64,000 nucleotides of DNA from an uncultured Pelagibacteraceae bacterium (GTDB lineage: Bacteria; Pseudomonadota; Alphaproteobacteria; Pelagibacterales; Pelagibacteraceae), in NCBI GenBank assembly GCA_902583455.1, contig CACHVY010000002.1, positions 98,276 to 162,275 on the forward strand. Direction: 5' to 3'. Below are positions 16,708 through 25,096 of the stretch, in pieces (positions within the stretch are counted from its first letter, which is position 1; each line of letters opens with the position of its first letter). The notes beneath the pieces were generated by a model. The model saw only the letters and a list, made by a program, of their open reading frames with translations, did not search any database and was not told where the DNA came from. The translations under genes were made by a program, and so were the position numbers.

Positions 16708-17994
16708 TTATATTTTAAGAATATTTTTTTTATTTTCTTTAATAAAAAAAATATTTGTTTTTTCGTTTACTGCATACAATATTGATAAGTTTAAAATAAA
16801 CAAGCTTATATTGAAATCACTAAAAAATGCCCCAGATGGCAGCAGTGGTAAAAAATTACAAATTAAAAAAATAAATGCCCCAATTTGTAAATAATTTTGC
16901 GAGTCTATAATTTCCCTCAAATTTTTAAAAATTAACCTAAAAAAGATATAAAGTAACAATATTGTTCCAATAAGACCATGTTCAGATAAAAATTCAAAAT
17001 ATATCTGGTGTGGATGTGTCGTACAAAAATAATTATTTTTTTTAAATTTATTTTTATTACTACAAGTTTCAACTCTATAATTTTTGTTACCAACCCCAAT
17101 TAATGGATTATTTTTAAAAACTTCAAAACCTGATTTATAAAGTTTTATATAAATGTTATTTTCAAAATATGTTAAATTTTTATCTGCGTAAATTTTAGAA
17201 AAAATCTGACCAATATATCTATTTTTAAGATAATCTGAATTAATTATCACTAACATGATTAATATTGGTAAGACTATTAATAAAGTGACTTTTAATTTAA
17301 AATTAAATATATCAATTAAACATATGAGTAAAATTAACCCAAATAAAGCTTTTAGGGTATTTGATCTTTCACCTGTAATTAACACTGAAGAGAAAAATAT
17401 TAATATTGCTATAAAAAATATCATGTTTCCATATTTTTTATTTTTTAAAATGTTTAATAAATATCCTAATATTATAAATATAAAACCATTTATAAAAGCT
17501 CCTGCAATTGGCTCATCTTTAAAAAAACTTACAATTCTCTCCCCATGCGGTTGAGGAATACCATTTGAAGAAATCGCTCCCCAACCAAAAATATTAGCAC
17601 CAGTAAATCTCTCAAAATAAACATCAAATATAAAAATTAAAAATATTATCGTCCAAATAAAAAAAATTTTTTTACTGATTTTAATAGCAAAAAATAAATA
17701 GTTAATTGCTAAAAAAAATAATATAAATCTTATAAAACCTAAATTTCTTAAAATACTGTTTTCAATACTTAAAGATATAAGAGTGTTAAATACAAGATAT
17801 AAGTATAAAAATAACAATATTCTCACTGTGTTATCTTTTATTAAAAAATTATAATGCTTAAATTTTAAGAAAAAAAATAAATACATAAGAGAAATTGTAA
17901 CCATATTTATAAGTGATACGGACGGACCAACAAGAATAGATAACGGAACAAATAATAAAAGAATAAAAAAAATCTTATTTGAAAAATTAGTCAT
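16708..17994 (-). CDS. O-antigen ligase / Wzy-type polymerase family membrane protein
   Basis: A 428-residue polytopic protein with about ten to twelve hydrophobic segments and a large extracytoplasmic loop between roughly residues 230 and 350. That loop contains GVGNKNYR and then HPHQIYFEFLSEHGLIG (about 325-341), the hallmark of the Wzy_C (O-antigen ligase WaaL / polymerase) family. It would either ligate undecaprenyl-linked glycan to lipid A-core or polymerise repeat units in the periplasm. It is the first gene of the glycan island, immediately beside tRNA-Val. Ligase versus polymerase cannot be decided from sequence. Confidence 0.85.
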   Translation of the reverse strand: MTNFSNKIFFILLLFVPLSILVGPSVSLINMVTISLMYLFFFLKFKHYNFLIKDNTVRILLFLYLYLVFNTLISLSIENSILRNLGFIRFILFFLAINYLFFAIKISKKIFFIWTIIFLIFIFDVYFERFTGANIFGWGAISSNGIPQPHGERIVSFFKDEPIAGAFINGFIFIILGYLLNILKNKKYGNMIFFIAILIFFSSVLITGERSNTLKALFGLILLICLIDIFNFKLKVTLLIVLPILIMLVIINSDYLKNRYIGQIFSKIYADKNLTYFENNIYIKLYKSGFEVFKNNPLIGVGNKNYRVETCSNKNKFKKNNYFCTTHPHQIYFEFLSEHGLIGTILLLYIFFRLIFKNLREIIDSQNYLQIGAFIFLICNFLPLLPSGAFFSDFNISLFILNLSILYAVNEKTNIFFIKENKKNILKI

Positions 17995-18145
17995 TACTTA
18001 ATAGATAGTAATCGAATTTTTGATTATTGTATAGGATAGTAGGACAAATTAAGAGATATATTTTTTATTAACAGTTGTAATTCTTTAATAAATAAATATC
18101 TTATTAATAATTTTCTATCAACCTTATATTGGATGCTTGCAATTA

Positions 18146-19237
18146 ATGAAACATAAAATACTTGTATTCATGCCTTCAATAGAAGGAGGAGGTGTAGAGA
18201 AAAATTTTTTCTTAGTTTGCAATTATTTAGTTAATAAAGTTAAAACTTTAAAAGTAATAACCGTTTCTAAAAAATTCAAAAAAAAATTCAACAAGTCTAT
18301 AATTTTAATTACTCCATCATCAAAAAAGTGGGATAACTTTAATAGAAAAATAAAATACTTAATTGCAATTTTGTTATTAATAAAGGAAATATTAAAAAGC
18401 AGAGATACAATCATTTTTGCCTTTCAAGCAAACATTTATTGTATATTAATTTGTAAACTTTTTTCTGTTAAAGTTATAGCTAGATCTAATACAGCGCCTA
18501 TTGGATGGTCAAAAAATTTTCTAAAAAGATATATTTTTAGAAAAGTTCTAAATTTATCAAATATTGTAATGGTAAATAGTGTACAATTTAAAAATGATTT
18601 AAAGAGAGATCTTAATGTAAAATCAAAATGTATCTACAACCCTTTAAATAAATATGAAATATTAAAAAGATCAAGAGAAAAATCTAAAAAAATTTTTAGT
18701 AATTCAAATAAATTAAAAATTATTAATATAGGTCGATTTACAGATCAAAAAGATCAGTTAACATTCTTAAGATCATTGAACTACCTTAAAAATAAAATAA
18801 ATTTTGAAGCATGTATAATTGGCAGAGGTATTTTAAAAGAGCAATTACAGAAATATATATTCGATAACAAATTAAGTCGTTTTGTCAAAATCATGAATTT
18901 TGTTGAAAACCCGTATCCATTTATAAGGCAATCAGATCTATTTGTTTTAACGTCTAAATATGAAGGACTGCCCAATGTTTTACTAGAGGCCTTAACGCTT
19001 AAAAAATTTATAATATCTAGTTCGTGTCATACTGGGCCAAGAGAAATTTTATTAAATGGAAGGGGTGGATTGCTATTTAAAGTAGGTAATCACAAAGAAC
19101 TTGCAAATAAAATTAAATATTATTTTTTTAACAAAAAAAAGTGTAGAAAATTATTAAATAGATCTTTCAAATCATTAGATAGATTTGATTATAAAAATAA
19201 TTTACTAAAATATTACAAACTAATTGATAGTTTTTAA
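18146..19237 (+). CDS. GT4-family glycosyltransferase
   Basis: A cytoplasmic GT-B retaining glycosyltransferase (363 residues). The N-terminus has the GGGVEKNFF acceptor-binding loop; the C-terminal Rossmann fold has IGRFTDQKDQ (around 195-205) and the EGLPNVLLEA nucleotide-sugar motif (EX7E type, around residue 275), then SCHTGPREIL. The latter two recall GalNAc/GlcNAc transferases that extend undecaprenyl-diphosphate-linked sugars (PglA/PglJ-like). The frame is open from a TTG nine bases upstream; I chose the ATG. Donor and acceptor are unknown. It converges with the next GT. Confidence 0.85.
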   Translation: MKHKILVFMPSIEGGGVEKNFFLVCNYLVNKVKTLKVITVSKKFKKKFNKSIILITPSSKKWDNFNRKIKYLIAILLLIKEILKSRDTIIFAFQANIYCILICKLFSVKVIARSNTAPIGWSKNFLKRYIFRKVLNLSNIVMVNSVQFKNDLKRDLNVKSKCIYNPLNKYEILKRSREKSKKIFSNSNKLKIINIGRFTDQKDQLTFLRSLNYLKNKINFEACIIGRGILKEQLQKYIFDNKLSRFVKIMNFVENPYPFIRQSDLFVLTSKYEGLPNVLLEALTLKKFIISSSCHTGPREILLNGRGGLLFKVGNHKELANKIKYYFFNKKKCRKLLNRSFKSLDRFDYKNNLLKYYKLIDSF

Positions 19238-19238
19238 A

Positions 19239-20387
19239 TTATAATTTTAATAGCTTATTTAGTTTTAAATAATGTTTAAACATGCTGTACTTACTTGTTT
19301 TTTTTTTTAAAATTACTTTATCTGCAAAAATTTTTTCTTTACTTAAACTAGAGTAATCTATTAAACTTTTTAAAAGACCATCTTTAGAATTATTTTTGAA
19401 CAATATCCCATTTTCTCCATTATTTAAGAATTCTTTTGGCCCATTTGGACAATCACTTGAAATTATATATGAATTACACATTGCTGCCTCTATCATTGCA
19501 AAACCAACCTCTTCCCACAAAGAGCTTAATACAAAAACCTCACTATTTTTCATAAAACTATAAATATTTTTTTTGAACCCTAATAAAAAGATTTTTTCTT
19601 TAAGCCTTTTATTTTCTATTAATTGTCTTAATTTTTTTTTATCCTCTCCTTCTCCTAATATAAAAAGGACAAAATCATCGTTGATTTTAAGAAATTCTGA
19701 GAATTCATTTATTAGATATGAAAAATTTTTTTGTCTAGTTAATCTTCCAACTGATAAAATAACTTTTTTATTTTTGATTGTGTTAAAGTCACCTGGCAAA
19801 TTAATTTTCTTTTTTAAATTTCCAATTTTTAATATCGCATCGGGTAAATAGTGTAATATCCTTCTATCGAACAAATCTAAATTTTCTAAATCTTTTTTTA
19901 AGTCTAAAGTTGGACATGTAACGATATTTATTTTTTTAGAAGATAATCTCCAAAAAAATTTTCTAATAATATTTAATTTTGGATACCCAGATATTCTTAA
20001 AATAAAATCTGTATTAAATTTAAACAGATTTAAAAGTGTTAGAGGTAATGATGTAATTAAATGTAAAACAATCTTGTCAGGCTTTTCTTTTTTTAATAAA
20101 AAGAATAGAGGAAAGAATGATAATAAATAAATAACTATATAAGAAAATCTACTCCTAATAAAACCTTTTTTAGGTAATATTTTGAAATATTTGAAATTCA
20201 AATCAATTATATTAACAGAATTATCTTTTAACATTTTCCGATGTTGATCCCATTCTCCGCAAACATTAATTATTCGGACATCATTATCTTTGCCATACTT
20301 GGATAAAGAAATTGCAGAGTTAATTGTAGATATAACCGTGCCTACTCGATCCAAACATGGAGACCAATAAAATATTTTTTTTTTCAT
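19239..20387 (-). CDS. GT4-family glycosyltransferase
   Basis: A 382-residue GT-B glycosyltransferase. It starts KIFYWSPCLDRVGT, continues with LSVGRLTRQKNF at the start of the C-terminal domain (about 215-226) and WEEVGFAMIEAA plus DCPNGPKEFL near residues 300-325, the donor-binding region of GT4 enzymes. It would transfer a sugar from a nucleotide donor to a lipid-linked glycan at the inner membrane. Only one base separates its end from that of the convergent GT upstream. Confidence 0.85.
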   Translation of the reverse strand: MKKKIFYWSPCLDRVGTVISTINSAISLSKYGKDNDVRIINVCGEWDQHRKMLKDNSVNIIDLNFKYFKILPKKGFIRSRFSYIVIYLLSFFPLFFLLKKEKPDKIVLHLITSLPLTLLNLFKFNTDFILRISGYPKLNIIRKFFWRLSSKKINIVTCPTLDLKKDLENLDLFDRRILHYLPDAILKIGNLKKKINLPGDFNTIKNKKVILSVGRLTRQKNFSYLINEFSEFLKINDDFVLFILGEGEDKKKLRQLIENKRLKEKIFLLGFKKNIYSFMKNSEVFVLSSLWEEVGFAMIEAAMCNSYIISSDCPNGPKEFLNNGENGILFKNNSKDGLLKSLIDYSSLSKEKIFADKVILKKKTSKYSMFKHYLKLNKLLKL

Positions 20388-20434
20388 TAGTATTTTTTTA
20401 CATTAATTTATAAGATTAATATGTAAATTTCTTT

Positions 20435-21364
20435 ATGATTTTAATTACTGGCAGCACTGGATATATTGGTTCGCATCTTTCACAATTTTTATTGAAAAAA
20501 AAGATTCCATATATAGGAATAGACAACCTTTCATATTCATATAAAACCAATGTATCTAATGTAAAAAAACACAATTTTTTTTGTATTTCAAACAACAAAA
20601 AAGTTAAACAATTAATAAGAAAATATAAGATTCATACAGTTATTCATGCAGCAGCATCCTCTTATGTCTTAGAGGCAGAGAAACGTAAGAAGACTTATTT
20701 TTTAAACAATGTTATAAAAACTAAAAATTTCATAAATATTTGTAAGAAAAATAAGGTAAGAAGATTTATTTTTTTATCGTCATCTAATGTTTACCAAGAG
20801 CCAAAAAAAAATAAAATTTTAAAAATAAATGATAAAACTCTTCCAAAAAATTATTATGGTAAAACAAAGTTAATTGTAGAAAAATATTTAAAAAAAAAGA
20901 AATTTGACAGTCTAGTAATCTTAAGATTATTTAATATAATAGGTATAAATAATGGCAATTTTAAAATTTTTAAATTCAAAAAAAATAATTATCAAAGATT
21001 AATTTTTAAATTAAACCAAAATAACAAATTGAATAAAACTACCAAAATAAATTATATTTTGAAAAAAGGTAAAAAAATATTTCCATCAAGAGATTTTGTA
21101 AATATATCAGACCTTATGCATGTGATAATAAAAATATTAAAAGTTACATCCTTAAAACAAAGCACAAAAATTTTTAATGTCTCCTCTGAAGTTTCAACTC
21201 CAATAAACAGAATTATATCGAAATTGAATAAAAGAATAAAAAAGAATTATAAAATAACGTACAATGAAATATCAAAAAAAGAACTTGAATTTACTAAAGG
21301 GTCTAATAAAGAACTTTATGAATTTATAAAATTTGTGCCAAATAAAATACTTAAAATATATTAA
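20435..21364 (+). CDS. NAD-dependent nucleotide-sugar epimerase/dehydratase (extended SDR)
   Basis: Extended short-chain dehydrogenase of 309 residues. GSTGYIGSH (6-14) is the NAD-binding glycine motif; catalytic SSS around 115-117 and the Y141-x3-K145 pair (YGKTK) are in place; the -RDFV-ISD- block of GalE-like enzymes is near residue 226. Most likely it epimerises or dehydrates a UDP-sugar for the surface glycan; GalE-like C4 epimerisation is the nearest guess. It is divergent from the GT on its left (47-bp gap). Confidence 0.8.
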   Translation: MILITGSTGYIGSHLSQFLLKKKIPYIGIDNLSYSYKTNVSNVKKHNFFCISNNKKVKQLIRKYKIHTVIHAAASSYVLEAEKRKKTYFLNNVIKTKNFINICKKNKVRRFIFLSSSNVYQEPKKNKILKINDKTLPKNYYGKTKLIVEKYLKKKKFDSLVILRLFNIIGINNGNFKIFKFKKNNYQRLIFKLNQNNKLNKTTKINYILKKGKKIFPSRDFVNISDLMHVIIKILKVTSLKQSTKIFNVSSEVSTPINRIISKLNKRIKKNYKITYNEISKKELEFTKGSNKELYEFIKFVPNKILKIY

Positions 21365-21374
21365 TTACATAAAT

Positions 21375-22034
21375 ATGGAAAAGTTTACTAACTTTTTAAA
21401 AGAATTTAGAACTAGATCTAGACATCACTCTAAATTAACTAATTTTATAGTTCCTGAACTTATAAAATTTGAAAACTCAAATATTCTTGAATTCGGTGTA
21501 AGTGAAAAATGTATGTCAACAGAGTTATTTTTAAATTATTGTGAAATTAAAAAATGTAAATTATTTTCTGTAGATAACGTTGACTATTCCAAGAAATTCT
21601 CAAATGATAAATGGAAATTTATAAAATCAAGAGATGATGATTTTAAAAATATAAGCTCACAAATACCAGAGAAAATCGATTTAATTTTACTTGATACAAT
21701 ACATGAAGCTGAACATGTTAAAAAAATATTTTACTATTATTATGATTTTTTAAAGAAAAATTGTTGTTTTTTTATAGATGATATAAGTTGGTTACCTTAT
21801 TTAAAAAATTCCGATAAAAATCGTTTTTATGCAGAAATAAATAATTATGAAACATTCATTAAGTTACTTGAAATATATAATAATAATCAAACAAATTTTA
21901 ATATCGAATTTACTTTTGAGGGTACAGGTATTTGTAAAATTAAAAAATTGAGTGAAAATAAACTTAATATTCCAAAAGATATTAAATCTAGGAAATTTTC
22001 AATTAAAAATTTAATACGTAAAGTTATCAGATAG
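21375..22034 (+). CDS. SAM-methyltransferase-fold protein (Methyltransf_24-like)
   Basis: The protein (219 residues from the ATG at 21375) has a class I methyltransferase-like core: NILEFGVSEKCMS as motif I (about 35-47), LFSVDN as motif II, and KIDLILLDTIHEAEHV (about 98-113), a metal-binding-like D-x-x-H segment seen in macrocin-O-methyltransferase-type enzymes. The frame is open 42 bp further upstream but would then overlap the epimerase by 32 bp. Probably an O-methyltransferase of a glycan sugar; the substrate is unknown. Its end overlaps the convergent GT by 8 bp. Confidence 0.6.
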   Translation: MEKFTNFLKEFRTRSRHHSKLTNFIVPELIKFENSNILEFGVSEKCMSTELFLNYCEIKKCKLFSVDNVDYSKKFSNDKWKFIKSRDDDFKNISSQIPEKIDLILLDTIHEAEHVKKIFYYYYDFLKKNCCFFIDDISWLPYLKNSDKNRFYAEINNYETFIKLLEIYNNNQTNFNIEFTFEGTGICKIKKLSENKLNIPKDIKSRKFSIKNLIRKVIR

Positions 22035-23139
22035 AAGAGATTATTTTTTTTGCTCTCCAAACAAAATCTTCTTTGTTTGCAAATTTGTATGCATTAAATC
22101 TTAATTTATTGAATTTTTTAACATTAGATTTAATTTTTTTTATTTCCTTTAACCAAACATCATGGCTATTTTTTTTAAATACTAAGATAGAATTTATATT
22201 ATGTTTTAATACTTCATTTATTACCTTTATATTTGAACAAATTATAAGTTTGCCTGTGATCATATAGTCAAATATTTTTAATGGAGAAGTGTATTTTGAA
22301 ATATCTCCGACATTTCCAGATACAGTAATTTTATTGGTATAAGGTAATAAGCATATATCTATATTTTTAAGCTTTCTTCTTATTTTTGAATAAGGGATAT
22401 AATTTTGAAAATGCAAGTTTTTTGATGAATATTTATTACTCAAATTCTTAATCTCTTTTTTACTGCCCCCATAGATATAATATTCATTGGTTTTGTCCTT
22501 ACTAGATAGCCTTATTAACATATCAAGTCCGCGAGATTTATAAATAGAACCAAAATATCCAATTTTTAAATTTTTATTTAAACTTTTATATTTCTTAAAT
22601 TTTAATTTAATTGATGAAGCATTGTGAAGAACTAGTAATTTATCTTTTTTTACAGAATAGGATTTATGATATTTGTTTTTAAGAGTTTTTGTTGTGGTAA
22701 TGATCTTTAAAATATTCTTATTATTAAGAAATTTAAAATGTTTAACTATAAATTTGACTATTCTTCCTTCAATATGAATATCATCGTGTATCTCAAGAAT
22801 ATGGGCTTTGTTTAAAAAGCACAACAGTAAAGAAGTAAAAAAATTTCTAGTTATGAATAAATTTTGATTTTTATATTTTGAGATGAGTATAGAGAATAGA
22901 GAATATAAATAATAATTTATACCTGTAGGAAATTTTTTAAAATATTTAATCCTTTTAATTCTAAACTTATTTTTAATATCATAAAAATTATAATAATTTT
23001 CATCTCTATACCCTGTGTTTGGCAATACAAGATTAACATTGTGTCCAATCTTGCTTAGAGCTTCACAAAGTTTTGCTGTCTGCAAACTACTTGCATTTTT
23101 GGAAGGAGCCGCAGAATTCGATATATAACAAATATTCAT
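22027..23139 (-). CDS. GT4-family glycosyltransferase
   Basis: A 370-residue GT-B enzyme with N-terminal ICYISNSAAPSKNASSLQ, GYFGSIYKSRGLDML at the start of the C-terminal domain (about 193-207) and YTSPLKIFDYMITGK (about 287-301), the E/D-x7-type donor site variant. It resembles the protein at 28478-29587 in layout (both have the SPxKxFxYM motif). It is the last gene of the minus-strand operon that begins with the glutamine-kinase-like gene, overlapping its upstream neighbour by 4 bp, so it may add the sugar that is later decorated. Confidence 0.8.
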   Translation of the reverse strand: MNICYISNSAAPSKNASSLQTAKLCEALSKIGHNVNLVLPNTGYRDENYYNFYDIKNKFRIKRIKYFKKFPTGINYYLYSLFSILISKYKNQNLFITRNFFTSLLLCFLNKAHILEIHDDIHIEGRIVKFIVKHFKFLNNKNILKIITTTKTLKNKYHKSYSVKKDKLLVLHNASSIKLKFKKYKSLNKNLKIGYFGSIYKSRGLDMLIRLSSKDKTNEYYIYGGSKKEIKNLSNKYSSKNLHFQNYIPYSKIRRKLKNIDICLLPYTNKITVSGNVGDISKYTSPLKIFDYMITGKLIICSNIKVINEVLKHNINSILVFKKNSHDVWLKEIKKIKSNVKKFNKLRFNAYKFANKEDFVWRAKKIISSI

Positions 23140-23753
23140 CTGGGATCCAAGATATACTTATTTAATAAATTTTTATCAAATTTTTTTTTTTTTGGCTTTA
23201 AAAAAGCCATTCTGCCAATCTTTTTAATTTTATAAAAGTTCTTAAGAACAGTATAGTGAGGTCTATCAAAATAATCGTCTAGTAAAATTTTTGTTTTAAC
23301 CTTTTTTTTTTTTAGAATTGAAAATAAAAATAATAAACATGCTACTCTAAACCTACCATCAATTAATATAAAATCGGGAAATTTTTTTCTAGAGTACTGT
23401 TCAATTGATTTGACATAATTTAAAAATTTTTTTTTTTGTACAAATAACGGATAAGAATATTCTCCCACAATACCGATATTTATGAATTTAATTTTATCAT
23501 TTTTTGTTATTTTTTTTATCTTGTTGTAAAAAAATTTATCTAATTCTATTGATATATATTCTTTTTTTTGTTCATATGCATGGATGGTTGATGAGCCAGA
23601 ACCATATTCAAAATAATAATTTGATTTTTTGAGTAAATTTTTAAAATAATAATTTGCTAAGTGGCTTCCAAAATTAATATATCTCGAAACTTTTATATTG
23701 CTTTTATTTTTAAATTTTTTTTTGAACCTTCTCAAATTTTCGAAGAATATCAT
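23136..23753 (-). CDS. SAM-methyltransferase-fold protein in the phosphoramidate-like operon
   Basis: A 205-residue protein with a Rossmann-like core: YFEYGSGSST (about 47-56) as glycine motif I, YISIELD as acidic strand 2, DFILIDGRFRVACLL (about 126-140) and ILLDDYFDRPHY. This is the pattern of a family of small SAM-dependent methyltransferase-like proteins, mostly uncharacterised. It follows the nucleotidyltransferase gene by 4 bp and occupies the place where C. jejuni has the diphosphoramidate kinase. O-methylation of the phosphoramidate or of a sugar are both possible; neither is shown. Confidence 0.55.
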   Translation of the reverse strand: MIFFENLRRFKKKFKNKSNIKVSRYINFGSHLANYYFKNLLKKSNYYFEYGSGSSTIHAYEQKKEYISIELDKFFYNKIKKITKNDKIKFINIGIVGEYSYPLFVQKKKFLNYVKSIEQYSRKKFPDFILIDGRFRVACLLFLFSILKKKKVKTKILLDDYFDRPHYTVLKNFYKIKKIGRMAFLKPKKKKFDKNLLNKYILDPR

Positions 23754-23757
23754 ATAA

Positions 23758-24486
23758 TTATTTCAATTTTTTAAACTTTTTAAAGTCATCAATAGTATCA
23801 AATTCAGCCCATTTTAAATTCTTTAGGATAGAGTTAACAGAATATTTCATTTTAATTAAAATCATTAAAAAATTTGTAAAATCTACTTTTTTATTTTTTT
23901 TGAGGATTTTATCTAAAAGTTCTGAATTGCGAAAATCTTTTAAAATACTTCGAGATAATTTTGTTATTCCAACAAATCTCCCCGAAATATTTTCTAGATT
24001 ATTTGTTTTTTTTCCAAGTTTAACAATTTTATTGTTTTTTATTAACAATTCTTCAATATCATTTTTATAATTTTTTTTTAATTTCCATTTTTTTAACCAA
24101 TCTTTATCTACTAAAGTAGTTATTTTTTTTTTGGATTTAATAACTAGCGATAAGCATTTTTCATCAAAAATAATATCTGAATAAATTACCAATATATCGG
24201 TATTTTCAGGTATTTTTCTTAAAGATAAATTGAGTGAGTAAACCATATTTGTTGTTTTATAATTTTTATTATGAACATAATTATATTTATTTTTTGTTTT
24301 ATTTTTTATGAGATTTGCCTTAAAACCAGTTACTATAAAAATATCAGAATCCTTAAATTTTTTTTTGTTTAATAGTCTAATATTCTTTTCTAAAATTGAT
24401 TTTTTATCTTCGAATTTATAAAGGCACTTTGGATATTTTAGTCCGGTTCTTTTACCTGAGCCTGCACACAAAATTACAGCTTTCAT
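23758..24486 (-). CDS. LicC-like nucleotidyltransferase, candidate CTP:phosphoglutamine cytidylyltransferase (Cj1416-like)
   Basis: A 242-residue GT-A-fold NTP transferase: N-terminal AGSGKRTGLKYPKCL (8-22) is the NTP-binding loop with the conserved Arg and PK, and YSD (about 92-94) with a later NISGRF(V/A)GI segment suggests the metal site. The family includes CTP:phosphocholine cytidylyltransferase. In C. jejuni the homologue Cj1416 couples CTP to L-glutamine phosphate. Position two genes after a PEP-synthase-like kinase and one after a C26 hydrolase gives the same order. Its start overlaps the upstream stop by one base. A plain sugar-1-P or phosphocholine role is the alternative. Confidence 0.7.
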   Translation of the reverse strand: MKAVILCAGSGKRTGLKYPKCLYKFEDKKSILEKNIRLLNKKKFKDSDIFIVTGFKANLIKNKTKNKYNYVHNKNYKTTNMVYSLNLSLRKIPENTDILVIYSDIIFDEKCLSLVIKSKKKITTLVDKDWLKKWKLKKNYKNDIEELLIKNNKIVKLGKKTNNLENISGRFVGITKLSRSILKDFRNSELLDKILKKNKKVDFTNFLMILIKMKYSVNSILKNLKWAEFDTIDDFKKFKKLK

Positions 24487-25094
24487 TATTTCAGTAATAA
24501 TTTTATCATTTTATCTAATATATTAAAATTACTAGTTCTTTCTGGGTGCCACATCACACCATAGATTTTTTTTTTTTCATGTTTGAACATCTCAATATTA
24601 TTATTTTTATCAATTGCCAAAGTTTTAAATTTTTTAGATTTTGAAACACGATTTATTCCATAATTATGAAAACTATTTACATAATATTTTGATTTTCCAA
24701 AAATATTTTTATTAATATATATATTATGGTTTCTTTTCATATGTCCATAAATTCTATCAATTTTGCCGTTGAAAAAATAATTGATTACCTGCATTCCTCT
24801 ACATACTCCTAAAATTGGAATATTTCTTTTTAGACCGTAATTAATAACGTTTTGTTCTACCTTAAGTCTAGTTTTTGAAATTTTATCTTTTTTCATTATG
24901 TCATTACCTCCAGGCAAAATAATTATATCGATCCTTTTTATGGTCTTTAAAATTTTTTGAGATATTTTTATTGAATTAGGTAATTGATTAAAAACATGAT
25001 TTCTCTTATCAAAATAATTAATCCAATAATGATCAACAAAATCTATATAAGTTTTATGATATCTTTTATAATTAGATGTTATTAGAATATTCAT
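24486..25094 (-). CDS. Class I glutamine amidotransferase-like hydrolase (peptidase C26), candidate CDP-L-glutamine gamma-glutamyl hydrolase (Cj1417-like)
   Basis: A 202-residue stand-alone glutaminase-type hydrolase. The nucleophile elbow GVCRGMQ places C98; the catalytic H183 and E185 lie in MWHPER; the oxyanion PGGND is at 61-65. The C26 family includes gamma-glutamyl-GABA hydrolase (PuuD). In C. jejuni, Cj1417 cleaves glutamate from CDP-L-glutamine to leave cytidine diphosphoramidate. There is no synthase partner that would need ammonia from an amidotransferase, so hydrolysis of a gamma-glutamyl conjugate is the natural role. It lies 2 bp after the kinase gene. Confidence 0.75.
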   Translation of the reverse strand: MNILITSNYKRYHKTYIDFVDHYWINYFDKRNHVFNQLPNSIKISQKILKTIKRIDIIILPGGNDIMKKDKISKTRLKVEQNVINYGLKRNIPILGVCRGMQVINYFFNGKIDRIYGHMKRNHNIYINKNIFGKSKYYVNSFHNYGINRVSKSKKFKTLAIDKNNNIEMFKHEKKKIYGVMWHPERTSNFNILDKMIKLLLK

Positions 25095-25096
25095 AA

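Noticed and set aside
16628..16894. An 88-codon plus-strand ORF after the tRNAs
   Set aside because: It covers the tRNA-Val gene and the antisense of the O-antigen ligase end; no domain is recognisable.
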